Part shown: one piece after another, positions 6,458 to 14,385 of the stretch
Layout: each line of letters opens with the position of its first letter
How positions within the stretch are numbered: position 1 is the stretch's first letter
Source: a virus
Virus record (IMG/VR): IMGVR_UViG_3300027508_000004
Location: 1 to 63,878 of that record
DNA: 63,878 nucleotides
Reading direction: 5' to 3' (one strand)
Translations under genes and position numbers: made by a program
The notes under the pieces: model-generated
The model's database searches: none
Told to the model about the DNA's origin: nothing
Seen by the model: the letters and a program-made list of their open reading frames with translations, nothing else

Positions 6458-7018
6458 ATGAGTGCCTTCGTCATCGCAGACACGCATTTTGGCCACGCCA
6501 AAAGCATTTCCTTTCTGCGTCCTGATGGCGAATTGCTGCGTCCATTTTCTTCTGTAGAAGAAATGGACGAAACAATGGTTGAACGATGGAACGGGAAGGT
6601 AGGCAAGCGCGATACTATTTACCACTTGGGTGATGTAGTGATTCCTCGTGCAAGTTTGAAAATTCTTGACCGCCTTAATGGACGCAAGATTCTCATTCGC
6701 GGGAATCATGACATCGGAGCATTGAAAGACTTTTCTAAATATTTTGAGGACGTGCGAGGAGCATTCTTTCACAATGGCGATTCGACCATGCGTGGCGGAT
6801 TAATCTTCACTCATATTCCCGTGCATCCAGCATGCTTATCGGGGCATTATTTAGGCAATGTTCATGGTCATTTGCATTGCCACCAAGTTCTTAATGAAAA
6901 AGGAGAAATTGATAAGCGTTATTACAATGCTTGCGTGGAAAGGAATGATTTCGCTCCAGTAGCATTTGAAGAGATAAAAGCCTTCTTCAAGGGCCATGAC
7001 GGAACGCAGGACTTTTAA
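6458..7018 (+). CDS. calcineurin-like metallophosphoesterase
   Basis: 186 residues with the phosphoesterase signature in order: DTHFGH at residue 8, YHLGDVV near 52, IRGNHD near 75, THIPVHP and HGHLH, which together give two metal-binding centres. The family hydrolyses phosphomono- or diesters (nucleotides, cyclic dinucleotides or nucleic acid ends); the substrate cannot be told from sequence. It starts a short plus-strand group and overlaps the next gene by 23 bases. Fold call confident. Confidence 0.85.
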   Translation: MSAFVIADTHFGHAKSISFLRPDGELLRPFSSVEEMDETMVERWNGKVGKRDTIYHLGDVVIPRASLKILDRLNGRKILIRGNHDIGALKDFSKYFEDVRGAFFHNGDSTMRGGLIFTHIPVHPACLSGHYLGNVHGHLHCHQVLNEKGEIDKRYYNACVERNDFAPVAFEEIKAFFKGHDGTQDF

Positions 7019-7241
7019 TACTCCCCTGCGCGAGCCATTGAATCCCATCATCTACCAATCTTTGCGAGCCATTGATTGGCACAATGCCCAATATTTTCTC
7101 ACCATGGACCAGTGGCATCTTGAAAAAGCTGCCATTATTAGGCAGTATGTGACAGAGCTAAAGGCCTGGATTTATGAGCAGGAAGAAAGGGGCGTGGAAA
7201 TTATGGTGCTTGGCCCTAGGCGAGAAGGCGAGCAAGCATGA
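6996..7241 (+). CDS. hypothetical protein (81 aa)
   Basis: Starts with ATG inside the end of the phosphoesterase gene (MTERRTFNTPLRE), overlapping it by 23 bases, and so is likely translationally coupled. The middle is helical (WHLEKAAIIRQYVTELKAWIYEQEE). No family recognised. The overlap and shared strand support it as a real gene. Confidence 0.6.
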   Translation: MTERRTFNTPLREPLNPIIYQSLRAIDWHNAQYFLTMDQWHLEKAAIIRQYVTELKAWIYEQEERGVEIMVLGPRREGEQA

Positions 7242-7257
7242 TCATGAAGCGGACAAG

Positions 7258-7404
7258 GTGGCGCTCATTCGCACATTGATCTTTATTTCCTACTTGGTTA
7301 CAAATGTCTTCATAATTTCTGGCGTGGTCCGACACTGGGATGATGGATTAAGGCAACATGAAGGATCTTTAAGTTGCTTGAAGGCAACAAAAAGGGGAGC
7401 CTAA
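7258..7404 (+). CDS. small membrane protein (about 48 aa)
   Basis: A GTG start at 7258 gives a protein with one strongly hydrophobic segment (LIFISYLVTNVFIISGVV) and a short polar tail. An ATG start at 7174 would give 76 residues but would lie wholly within the previous gene for its first 68 bases. A terminator hairpin overlaps the stop codon. Function unknown; start uncertain. Confidence 0.4.
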   Translation: MALIRTLIFISYLVTNVFIISGVVRHWDDGLRQHEGSLSCLKATKRGA

Positions 7405-7413
7405 GCTCCCCTT
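7392..7413 (+). terminator. intrinsic terminator overlapping a stop codon
   Basis: AAGGGGAGC (7392-7400), loop CTAA, GCTCCCCTT (7405-7413), followed by CTGCC. The loop contains the TAA stop of the preceding small gene. It can act in both directions. Confidence 0.6.
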
Positions 7414-7503
7414 CTGCCTAACGCCAAGCTCTTTTGAACAGCAAGTAAATGCCGTGAGAAAGTAAGAAGCGTGTCGGCTTCAAAAGTTTACCACACTGAT
7501 CCG

Positions 7504-7623
7504 TCAGAACCAATGAGGCTTAGGCACATAGGCAACGCCACGATAGACAAGGCTTGCCATTTGTGCTTCACGCAGACGAGCTGCTTTCTCAAGCTGTTGC
7601 TTGATGAGGGCGAGTGGGTTCAT
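7504..7623 (-). CDS. 39-aa YRG-motif protein, DUF4278-like
   Basis: An ATG at 7623 reading left gives 39 residues with a charged helix (IKQQLEKAARLREAQ) and the motif LVYRGVAYVPK. The YRG-x-x-Y pattern is the hallmark of DUF4278, a family of very small proteins in cyanobacteria and their phages, with no known function. It is too short for default gene callers. It lies beside a tRNA on the same strand. The motif is the reason for the call and supports a cyanobacterial host. Confidence 0.55.
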   Translation of the reverse strand: MNPLALIKQQLEKAARLREAQMASLVYRGVAYVPKPHWF

Positions 7624-7708
7624 GATGGTTCCCGATGATGCTGGTCCCGTTCCGTACCAGCAGGTCATGCGCCCCTTACGGGGTGAACGTACAAACAGTG
7701 TAGCAAAG

Positions 7709-7782
7709 TGCCCTCAGTGGGACTTGAACCCACACTGAAGCGGTTTTAAGCCGCTTGCCTCTTCCGGTTGGGCTACAAGGGC
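7709..7782 (-). tRNA. tRNA-Leu(UAA)-anticodon tRNA with short variable arm
   Basis: Full cloverleaf on the minus strand. The acceptor is GCCCTTG/TGAGGGC (7 pairs with two G-U) and the D-stem GCC/GGC. The anticodon stem AGCGG/CCGCT has loop CTTAAAA, giving anticodon UAA (reads UUA, Leu). The T-arm is GTGGG-TTCAAGT-CCCAC and the discriminator base A. CCA is not encoded. The variable region is only TCAGT, whereas bacterial tRNA-Leu normally has a long variable arm, so charging identity is uncertain. Phage tRNAs often supplement rare codons. Confidence 0.85.
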
Positions 7783-7790
7783 TCATGAGC

Positions 7791-7863
7791 AAAGAGGGCG
7801 TCGGGCGGGGCTTCAATCCGCCTTGTACGACATTTCAAAACGGGTTGGCCCGTTTCCCTCTTT
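7791..7863. ncRNA. multi-helix structured RNA next to the tRNA
   Basis: AAAGAGGG (7791-7798) pairs with CCCTCTTT (7856-7863) to close a compact domain. Inside are GTCG/CGAC enclosing GGCGG/CCGCC, and a separate AACGGG-TTGG-CCCGTT hairpin. This is cloverleaf-like but lacks a proper anticodon or T-loop on either strand, so it is not a standard tRNA. It starts eight bases from the tRNA and may be a decayed tRNA or another small RNA. Confidence 0.4.
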
Positions 7864-7968
7864 CCCCTGGTACGAAACAATGGCGCCTGAAACCATTGTT
7901 CCTTGTTGAACTAACGCTGGCCAGCGTGCTTCGCGAAAGCTCCAAAAGCATAGCATGGCTTTTGATGA
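7864..7968. other. hairpin-rich intergenic stretch
   Basis: No gene seen. It contains ACAATGG/CCATTGT around 7876-7900 and the palindrome CGCTGGCCAGCG near 7912. These could end the leftward terminase transcript, but no clear U-run was seen. Confidence 0.3.
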
Positions 7969-8214
7969 TCAAACGTCATATTCTCTTAAGGAAGCATTCT
8001 CAGGAAAGAAACCTTCTTCTGCGTCGTAAGCCTGCTCAAGAACCTCAATTTGCTTCAGACGTTTGGCGTGAGCCTGGAGCTTTGGGAGGAGAGTGGGGAT
8101 GTAAAGATGTTCGGCGGCAAGAAGCTGCAAGGCAGTTTGCCTATTGGAGCTTCCGCATTCAAGCAGGGAGGTGAGAAACTTTACCTCCTGCATAGTTAAA
8201 TCGCTGTTCTTCAT
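7969..8214 (-). CDS. hypothetical protein downstream of terminase (81 aa)
   Basis: 81 residues, mostly helical (LTMQEVKFLTSLLECGSSNRQTALQLL then LLPKLQAHAKRLKQIEVLEQA). It is the last gene of the leftward terminase group, 31 bases after TerL. Position makes a packaging or terminase-associated role possible, but no helix-turn-helix typical of a small terminase is evident. Unrecognised. Confidence 0.55.
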   Translation of the reverse strand: MKNSDLTMQEVKFLTSLLECGSSNRQTALQLLAAEHLYIPTLLPKLQAHAKRLKQIEVLEQAYDAEEGFFPENASLREYDV

Positions 8215-8245
8215 TCCATAGGAGAACTATTGTTTGAAAATCATA

Positions 8246-9613
8246 CTAGGAGATAAGACTATCAATCCAACCAATGTCATCGTCTTTGCTAGCAGCAAGA
8301 ATTGCGCCTGCCATTGCAAACGCTAAGTCGTCAATTCCAGACGCTTTGCCGCCAGTAACGCTCCATTGTCCACTGGGTTTATAGATGACCGTGAGATTTT
8401 TAAGCTGCATAATTGCTTTCTCATGGCGATAAATATTGATTTGTCCTGCATTAAACAATTCGCGCATCTTGCTGAATGCTTTCATCTTGGAGCTAACTGT
8501 CCAAGTGAGTTCAGTGATGGGCAAATCACTAGCCAAGCTTTGGATGGTGCCAGCACTATTGAACTGGTCCATCACGATGGTGTCAAACACATATAGGCGA
8601 TGCTGTTCCTTAATCCAATCTTCCACTGCATTGATATTCACTTCCATCCTTCCATTGATTTCAAAATCAGCGACGAACGAATGGAACTTGTCAACGACTA
8701 ACGTGCCGTTTTCGTAGTGAACAATACAAGCAGTGTAGTCGTCACGGCCAACGCCACCACGGGCGGGGTCAAGGGCAAGTACATAGGCCCCTTGGAATTC
8801 AGGGCGTGGTGGTAGAGCGGCTCTACGGTCATCAATACAGGCGTCAATAACATCGCTTGCAACAAGGGCTGAAAGATTGCTTGCGAATTGCGCCCCATAC
8901 TCAACTTTAAACTTCTCCGGATCGCGCTGTCTCTCTGTGTCAAGAAACTCTTGCGAAATACTTGGGTTCATCTCCCACGTTGGGAGATTCACTGCCTGCA
9001 TGAAGGGGAAGCGGCCAGAGCTTGCTTCTTTGAAATGCTGGTAGAAAATACCGTCTGTTAGCCATGGAGACGACAGTTCAAGAATGCGTCCTTTCCCTCC
9101 GAACTGGGCGATAGCGGGAGAAAGTGCGTCGTAAATGCCCCTGCCGCCGCTGTTTGCATCGCCTTCAGTGGCAAATGCAAGTTCGTCAAACACTGCGCCT
9201 GCACAAGCGAGGCCACGAGCAGCACGGCCTGAAGTGGGAATGGCTTTAAAGACGCAGTTGTTGCTTAGTTCAATGATGTCGGCGGTTTCGCGAACGATTT
9301 CTTGGGCGAAGGGACTATCAAGGATTAGCTGACGAATGTTGTTGAGAGCAATACGAGCCTGGTCTTGACTGTTTGCTACGGTCACGATGTACCATTTCTC
9401 GCCTTTTCTTACTCGCCTGCGATATTCATCTTCCAAGACGAAGCACATATAGACGCAGGCCACTGCAGCCATGACAGTCTTGCCTGATCGTCGCCCAAGA
9501 GCCCACACTGCATGGCTCTTATCTGGCTGGAAGAAGGTGTCAAGGATTTTCGCTTGCTGGGGATAAAGATCCAGCTTGAGAGCGTGTCTTGAAAAATCAG
9601 AACATTTCAGCAT
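8246..9613 (-). CDS. terL: terminase large subunit
   Basis: 455 residues with both terminase domains. ATPase: Walker A GRRSGKT at 40-46 and Walker B VFDE with D143/E144. RNase H-like nuclease: D282 in LALDPARGG, D349 in VMDQFNSAG, and D428/D429 in GIDDLAFAM. It cuts concatemeric phage DNA and drives it into the procapsid through the portal. It is transcribed leftward, divergent from the portal gene, and its first bases overlap the end of a nuclease gene by 17 bases, suggesting coupling. Very confident. Confidence 0.95.
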   Translation of the reverse strand: MLKCSDFSRHALKLDLYPQQAKILDTFFQPDKSHAVWALGRRSGKTVMAAVACVYMCFVLEDEYRRRVRKGEKWYIVTVANSQDQARIALNNIRQLILDSPFAQEIVRETADIIELSNNCVFKAIPTSGRAARGLACAGAVFDELAFATEGDANSGGRGIYDALSPAIAQFGGKGRILELSSPWLTDGIFYQHFKEASSGRFPFMQAVNLPTWEMNPSISQEFLDTERQRDPEKFKVEYGAQFASNLSALVASDVIDACIDDRRAALPPRPEFQGAYVLALDPARGGVGRDDYTACIVHYENGTLVVDKFHSFVADFEINGRMEVNINAVEDWIKEQHRLYVFDTIVMDQFNSAGTIQSLASDLPITELTWTVSSKMKAFSKMRELFNAGQINIYRHEKAIMQLKNLTVIYKPSGQWSVTGGKASGIDDLAFAMAGAILAASKDDDIGWIDSLIS

Positions 9614-10112
9614 GGCGCAAGTCTATAAGAGGAAGCAATGCAGATTGCGGAACGAAATAAGCTGGTCTTCCGCCCGCAGGATCTTTTCTCCATTGTTCCT
9701 TCATGGCATCCTCACTCTTTATCCAACCATGGAGAAGAGTGATTTTGTTTTGTATCGTAACTAACACTAAGGTTTTTCCCGGCTTCTCGTCTAATTGGCA
9801 GATGAGATCGTAATCATGACGAGAGCGTGTTTTCACATCAATATTTGGAGGCAGGTCTGAAGAGCCTCGCTTTGCTTCTGTTTCTTGATAGAGAAACTCC
9901 CGTAGCTGGAGATAATCTGCCACTGCTAATTCGCCAGCGGCGCCAAGCTTGTGAAAGAACAAAGCCTTATCACCATCAGCCGGACCACCATTGCGCCCTT
10001 TTAAGCCTTTCTTCTCATTTACGAGCTGCCTGCGCATGGCTTCTGCCCGCACAAGCTCCTTGTCTTTGTCGCTGAAATGAAAAACAATGCCAAAGCTGGC
10101 CATAGTGTGCAT
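9597..10112 (-). CDS. PD-(D/E)XK-type endonuclease upstream of terL
   Basis: 171 residues; an alternative ATG at 10103 gives MASFGIVF. GAAGELAVADYL supplies the early glutamate, and NIDVKTRSRHDYDLICQ gives the D-x-K core of a restriction-like nuclease fold, followed by LVLVTIQNK. It overlaps terL by 17 bases, so it is probably co-translated. Substrate unknown; position suggests a role in genome processing or degradation of foreign or host DNA around packaging. Fold call moderately confident. Confidence 0.6.
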   Translation of the reverse strand: MHTMASFGIVFHFSDKDKELVRAEAMRRQLVNEKKGLKGRNGGPADGDKALFFHKLGAAGELAVADYLQLREFLYQETEAKRGSSDLPPNIDVKTRSRHDYDLICQLDEKPGKTLVLVTIQNKITLLHGWIKSEDAMKEQWRKDPAGGRPAYFVPQSALLPLIDLRHAEMF

Positions 10113-10178
10113 AAGCTACGCGCCAATGTAGCCAGGTTCTAGAATAAAAGCAACACATTATGGCCATAAATAAAGCTT

Positions 10179-12263
10179 ATGGAAAGCGAAGCAATTGATC
10201 TTGGTCACGTTGGTAGTGGTGGAGTGAGGGCTGATGGTCTTCAAAATGTGCTCATTGGCATGGGTACTGGTCGAGACAAGGCGCAATACACTAAGACCAC
10301 TGCTACGATTTTCTTAGCCCAAGAAGAACTAGAAAATCTTTATGGCGAATGGCTTCCTCGTCGCATTGTTGATATTTATGCTGACCAAGCCACGCGGAAA
10401 GGCTTCAAAGTATTGTTTGGCGGAGACGGCGTCAGAGCCGAAGAAGTGCAGGGCATTGAACAAGTAATTGAAGACCTCTACATCCTTGAACACCTCAACC
10501 TCGCAGCGAAGAACGCCCGCCTTTATGGGGGTGCTTGTCTACTTCTCTTTATTGACGATGGCCGTCCCGCTTACATGCCTGTCGATAAACGCAACATTCG
10601 TCGGATTGAAGACATTGAATGTCTTGATCGATGGCAAATTGCGCCCGTCATTAATGAAGAAAACTTATACGACTATTCAAAAGCCACTTATTATCAGATC
10701 ATCTCTGGTGATTTAATTAACCAGCCGCAACTTTCTTATATCCATAAAGATAGGATTTTGCGTTTTGATGGTGACTGGCTTCCTTATCGCGTGAGGCAGC
10801 GTAATTATGGCTGGGGCATGAGCAGCTTGCAAACTGTTTATGACAGCTTTAGGCATTATTGGACAGGTTTGAATTCAGCAGCAACGCTCCTCACTGAATT
10901 TGACATTTTTGTTCATAAAGTGAGAGGCCTTGCATCAATGCTGGCTGCTGGCAAGGAAAGTTCCATTCGTGATCGTTTGCAAGTGAATGACATGAGCAAG
11001 AGCATCTATCGCGGCTACGCGATTGATGCGGAGAAGGAGGAGCTTGAATTTATTAGCCGCAACTTTGGAGGCATTGGAGAAATCCTTGAGAAACTGCGCG
11101 TAGACATTATTGGCGCCAGCAAGATTCCCCATACAGTGCTGTTTGGCGAGAGCCCCAGTGGTCTTGGTTCCACTGGTCGCAGCGAAGAGCGTGATTTTGC
11201 GAAGACTCTTGCTGATTATCAAAGCGTCCATTTCAAGCGGCCCATCAAGAAGCTGATGGAAATGATCATGCTGAGCAAGGAGGGTCCGACGAACGGAGAG
11301 CTTCCTGAATCGTGGCGCATTGCTTTCAATCCATTGTTTGAGCTTAATGAGCGCGAAATGGCTGACGTACGGGCGCGCGTGGCGGCCGTAGACGGTCGTT
11401 ACATCCAGCTAGGCGTACTGAGTCCCAAGGAAGTGGCAGATGCCCGTTATGGCGGTTCTGAATGGAGCATGGAACTCACACTCGATCCGTCCGTAGTGCG
11501 GGAACTTCCCACTCAAGCTGGGGGTGGTTCCACTCAGAAAGGGGGTGACGGAAAAATGGCAGTGCCTCCTGGTGGCCGTGATCCCATGAACGAGGAAAAC
11601 GGTACGCTTCCCATGGACGGTAGTCGTGAAGTGGAAGATTCCGCTGGCCTTTATCTTCCTGGCGATTTAGAGAAAGTTCGTGGTGACGTAACCTTCACTG
11701 ACAAAGAGCTGCATTCACGAGCAGTGAGCGCTGCCAAGAGCAAGTTTAAAGTGTGGCCCTCGGCTTATGCCAGTGGTTACGTGGTGCAACAGTACAAGCA
11801 AATGTACAAGAAGAAGCACGGTTCACTGAGTGGAGCATTTAAGAGCGACGAACAGGAGCTTCATGCTGATGATCTTGACAAATGGTTCAAGGAAAAATGG
11901 GTGAGGATTGGCGCCAGCGGCGAAATTCTTGGTCCCTGTGGCGCTCGTGAAGAGAAAGAAGGCAAGCCTAAGTGTCTTCCGCAAGCCAAGGCGCAAGCCA
12001 TGAGCAAAGAAGAGCGTCAAACAATTGTTGCTCGTAAGCGCAAAGCTGATCCCGATCCCGAACGTAAAGGAAAAGCAAAGAATGTGAGTAGCAAAGTTGA
12101 TGCGATGGAGCCCATGAAAGTGGAAGGCCTCATCCTTTCTGACCTTGACGAAGCTGCATTAATTAGCCCTGAAGACATTGATGCTGCATTGAACCAATGG
12201 AAGGAGGAAGCGCCTGAGCGTTTCAAGGATATTCTGGAGGCTGAAGATGCAAGGCCTGAATGA
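10179..12263 (+). CDS. portal protein (DUF1073 type) with C-terminal DUF5872-like extension
   Basis: 694 residues. The first ~420 match the DUF1073 portal pattern: FLAQEELENLYGEWLPRRIVD, then ADQATRKGFKVLF, and later GLGSTGRSEERDFAKTLADYQ. This forms the dodecameric ring through which DNA enters the head. After a low-complexity linker (460-490), residues ~515-640 carry FKVWPSAYASGYVVQQYK, LDKWFKEKWVRIG and LGPCGAREEKEGKPKCLP, which look like DUF5872, more often seen elsewhere in phage head regions. The fusion is unusual. It overlaps the next head gene by 17 bases and faces away from terL across a 66-base divergent gap. Confidence 0.85.
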   Translation: MESEAIDLGHVGSGGVRADGLQNVLIGMGTGRDKAQYTKTTATIFLAQEELENLYGEWLPRRIVDIYADQATRKGFKVLFGGDGVRAEEVQGIEQVIEDLYILEHLNLAAKNARLYGGACLLLFIDDGRPAYMPVDKRNIRRIEDIECLDRWQIAPVINEENLYDYSKATYYQIISGDLINQPQLSYIHKDRILRFDGDWLPYRVRQRNYGWGMSSLQTVYDSFRHYWTGLNSAATLLTEFDIFVHKVRGLASMLAAGKESSIRDRLQVNDMSKSIYRGYAIDAEKEELEFISRNFGGIGEILEKLRVDIIGASKIPHTVLFGESPSGLGSTGRSEERDFAKTLADYQSVHFKRPIKKLMEMIMLSKEGPTNGELPESWRIAFNPLFELNEREMADVRARVAAVDGRYIQLGVLSPKEVADARYGGSEWSMELTLDPSVVRELPTQAGGGSTQKGGDGKMAVPPGGRDPMNEENGTLPMDGSREVEDSAGLYLPGDLEKVRGDVTFTDKELHSRAVSAAKSKFKVWPSAYASGYVVQQYKQMYKKKHGSLSGAFKSDEQELHADDLDKWFKEKWVRIGASGEILGPCGAREEKEGKPKCLPQAKAQAMSKEERQTIVARKRKADPDPERKGKAKNVSSKVDAMEPMKVEGLILSDLDEAALISPEDIDAALNQWKEEAPERFKDILEAEDARPE

Positions 12264-12930
12264 TTTATCAACGTTCACAGCCATTCTTGAACAGCGTTTT
12301 GACCAATCCTCATGGCGCTACGATCCCGTTAGTGGCCGTTATCGCGGAAGCAATGGACGGTTCCTCAGTCAGTCTGCCGTGGAAGCTTTGGTGGATGGTC
12401 GAATTAACAAGCTTGGCACTTTGTTGCGTCGTCTTACAAACATGCTTGATGACGGCAGCATTAGCTTGGTTCAATGGCAAGAAAGCGTAAGAGAAACGCT
12501 TAAGCTTGCTCATACACAAGCGGCGATCATTGGCAATGGTGGACGGGATACGATGCAAGCTTCGGACTGGGGCCGCATCGGTCAGCGCCTTCGTGCGGAA
12601 TACCGTTATCTGGAGAGTTTTGCTCGCGATCTTCTGGCTGGGAGCATTTCTGCTCCCATGGCTCTTGCTCGTATCGGCATGTACGCTCAAGCTGTGCGAG
12701 GTTCTTACTGGGAAGGCACCACAATTCGCCAGGAGAAGCAAGGGTATAGCTTGATGAGGCGCATTCTCGATCCACAAGCGAAGCATTGTGACGACTGCTT
12801 GCGTTATGCAAGTCGAGGAGCTGTTTCCATTGGAAGTCTGCCCATGCCGGGCCAGCGGTGTGCCTGCATGAGCAATTGCAAATGCCGCGTACAATACATG
12901 CGTCAACAAGCGCCAGTCGTGGCGGTTTGA
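12247..12930 (+). CDS. minor head / head morphogenesis protein (Mu F-like)
   Basis: 227 residues overlapping the portal gene end by 17 bases. A helical N-terminal half precedes a C-terminal cysteine-rich module: CDDCLRYASRG, PMPGQRCACMSNCKCRVQY. This pattern marks the Mu F / SPP1 gp7 group of minor head proteins that sit near the portal. The portal-then-minor-head order is standard. Call confident at family level. Confidence 0.75.
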   Translation: MQGLNDLSTFTAILEQRFDQSSWRYDPVSGRYRGSNGRFLSQSAVEALVDGRINKLGTLLRRLTNMLDDGSISLVQWQESVRETLKLAHTQAAIIGNGGRDTMQASDWGRIGQRLRAEYRYLESFARDLLAGSISAPMALARIGMYAQAVRGSYWEGTTIRQEKQGYSLMRRILDPQAKHCDDCLRYASRGAVSIGSLPMPGQRCACMSNCKCRVQYMRQQAPVVAV

Positions 12931-12932
12931 GC

Positions 12933-13658
12933 ATGGATGTATTAGTTGGAAGCACGGGCCTGATTGGAAGCGTTTTGCGCGAGCATCACGATTTTGATTG
13001 CCGCTTTAATTCTGAAAACATTCATCTTGCCCCGTTGCTGAAGGAGGATATTGACAAGCTTTATTTAGCTTGTTTACCAGCGGAAAAGTGGAGAGCAAAT
13101 CAGGCGCCGATGGCTGACTTCGACAACATGTATCACGTCTTGACGAAGATCAGGCTATGGAAACCGAGGGAAGTCATTCTCTATTCCACCATCGATATTT
13201 ATAGTCAAACTTATAAATATGTGGAGAACTTCCCGGAAATTCATTTCATTAACTATGGCTCCACGCGATACATTTTTGAACTATTAATTAAGACTACTTT
13301 CCCTGATGCTGTAATTACCATCATTCGCTTGCCTGCATTATTTCACAAGCGCATCAAGAAAAACATCTTGTTTGATCTCCTTAATAACAATAACATTGAA
13401 AAGATCAATGCCAATTCTTGTTATCAATGGTACGACTTGAAAGACTTATGGCTTCACACTGAAGCTTGTCAAAAAGGCGGAGAGCATCAATGGTTTTCGG
13501 AGCCCATTGAAACATTAGAGATTATCGACCTGTGGTTTCCGTGGGCGAAAACAATGGTTGACTGCGGGCCACGCATTGAATATAACTATGCGCCTTATTT
13601 CTCCAGTAAGGAAACCACTTTGAAGAAGATGGAGGAGTTTATCAATGCTTGGAATTAG
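12933..13658 (+). CDS. NAD-dependent epimerase/dehydratase-like (SDR) protein
   Basis: From the ATG at 12933 the protein opens with a Rossmann glycine motif, MDVLVGSTGLIGSVL. Further landmarks are YSTIDIYSQTYKY and YGSTRYIFELLIK with the Y-x3-(K) spacing replaced, and VITIIRLPALF. At 241 residues it is shorter than typical sugar epimerases and the catalytic YxxxK is not clear, so activity is uncertain. It opens a sugar-related cassette placed between head genes, and its end overlaps the next gene by 14 bases. Confidence 0.65.
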   Translation: MDVLVGSTGLIGSVLREHHDFDCRFNSENIHLAPLLKEDIDKLYLACLPAEKWRANQAPMADFDNMYHVLTKIRLWKPREVILYSTIDIYSQTYKYVENFPEIHFINYGSTRYIFELLIKTTFPDAVITIIRLPALFHKRIKKNILFDLLNNNNIEKINANSCYQWYDLKDLWLHTEACQKGGEHQWFSEPIETLEIIDLWFPWAKTMVDCGPRIEYNYAPYFSSKETTLKKMEEFINAWN

Positions 13659-14385
13659 TGCAATTGGCTGGAAAGATGAAGAAGAGCATGAAATCTTAAG
13701 TGCTAATGCTGGGGCTTTTAATTTCATTGAACTGGTACCATCTCGCATCTTTGCCAGAAACGAAGACTTTGGCGACATTGCAAAGCGCTACAGGGAGCAT
13801 TATGGGCTTTGGGCGTATTCTGCTCAGGCACTGTTCTACGACAGTGCCGTTCAAAGCTTTGAAGACACTGCTGCCACGCAAGAGCATTTGCTGAGAGTGG
13901 TGAAGCTTGGCTCGCTGATGGGCATTAAGCGCTTTGTCCTTGGTAGCCCCGCTTTGCGCCGGGGCAGCCCGTCAAGCTTGATGGAAGTTTTGAAGCGCAT
14001 GGATTCAATCCTGGAGGCTAATGATGCCATCCTTTGCATTGAACCTATTGCCAAAGCATTTGGTGGAAAGTATTTCTACACAGTCGAGGAGATTATCAAT
14101 CACATTGATTTTTACAATTTGCGCAATGTAAAAACAATGCTTGATACAAACAATGCTTGGTTACAGGGCGATAGTCCGACAAAGATTATTAAGCATTATT
14201 TCCGCTTCGTTGCTCATGTTCATATCAGCGACACTGACAATGGTCCTATTTTGAACCAGTATGAACACAAGCAAATCAAACGGCTTTTAGTTGCAAGCAG
14301 CTACCAAGGCGGAATCACTCGCGAGCTTGTAAACGTTTCTCAACATCATCGAGAATATCCGTTGTTTAGGCAGCTTTATGGCTGA
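13645..14385 (+). CDS. sugar phosphate isomerase/epimerase-like TIM barrel
   Basis: 246 residues with the xylose isomerase-like barrel pattern. The metal-ligand carboxylates are placed as expected: CIEPIAKAFGGKY, MLDTNNAWLQGD and VAHVHISDTD. It overlaps the SDR-like gene by 14 bases, so the two are translated together and probably work on the same sugar. Its 3' end overlaps by ten bases with the convergent FAD oxidoreductase gene. Substrate unknown. Confidence 0.7.
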   Translation: MLGISAIGWKDEEEHEILSANAGAFNFIELVPSRIFARNEDFGDIAKRYREHYGLWAYSAQALFYDSAVQSFEDTAATQEHLLRVVKLGSLMGIKRFVLGSPALRRGSPSSLMEVLKRMDSILEANDAILCIEPIAKAFGGKYFYTVEEIINHIDFYNLRNVKTMLDTNNAWLQGDSPTKIIKHYFRFVAHVHISDTDNGPILNQYEHKQIKRLLVASSYQGGITRELVNVSQHHREYPLFRQLYG

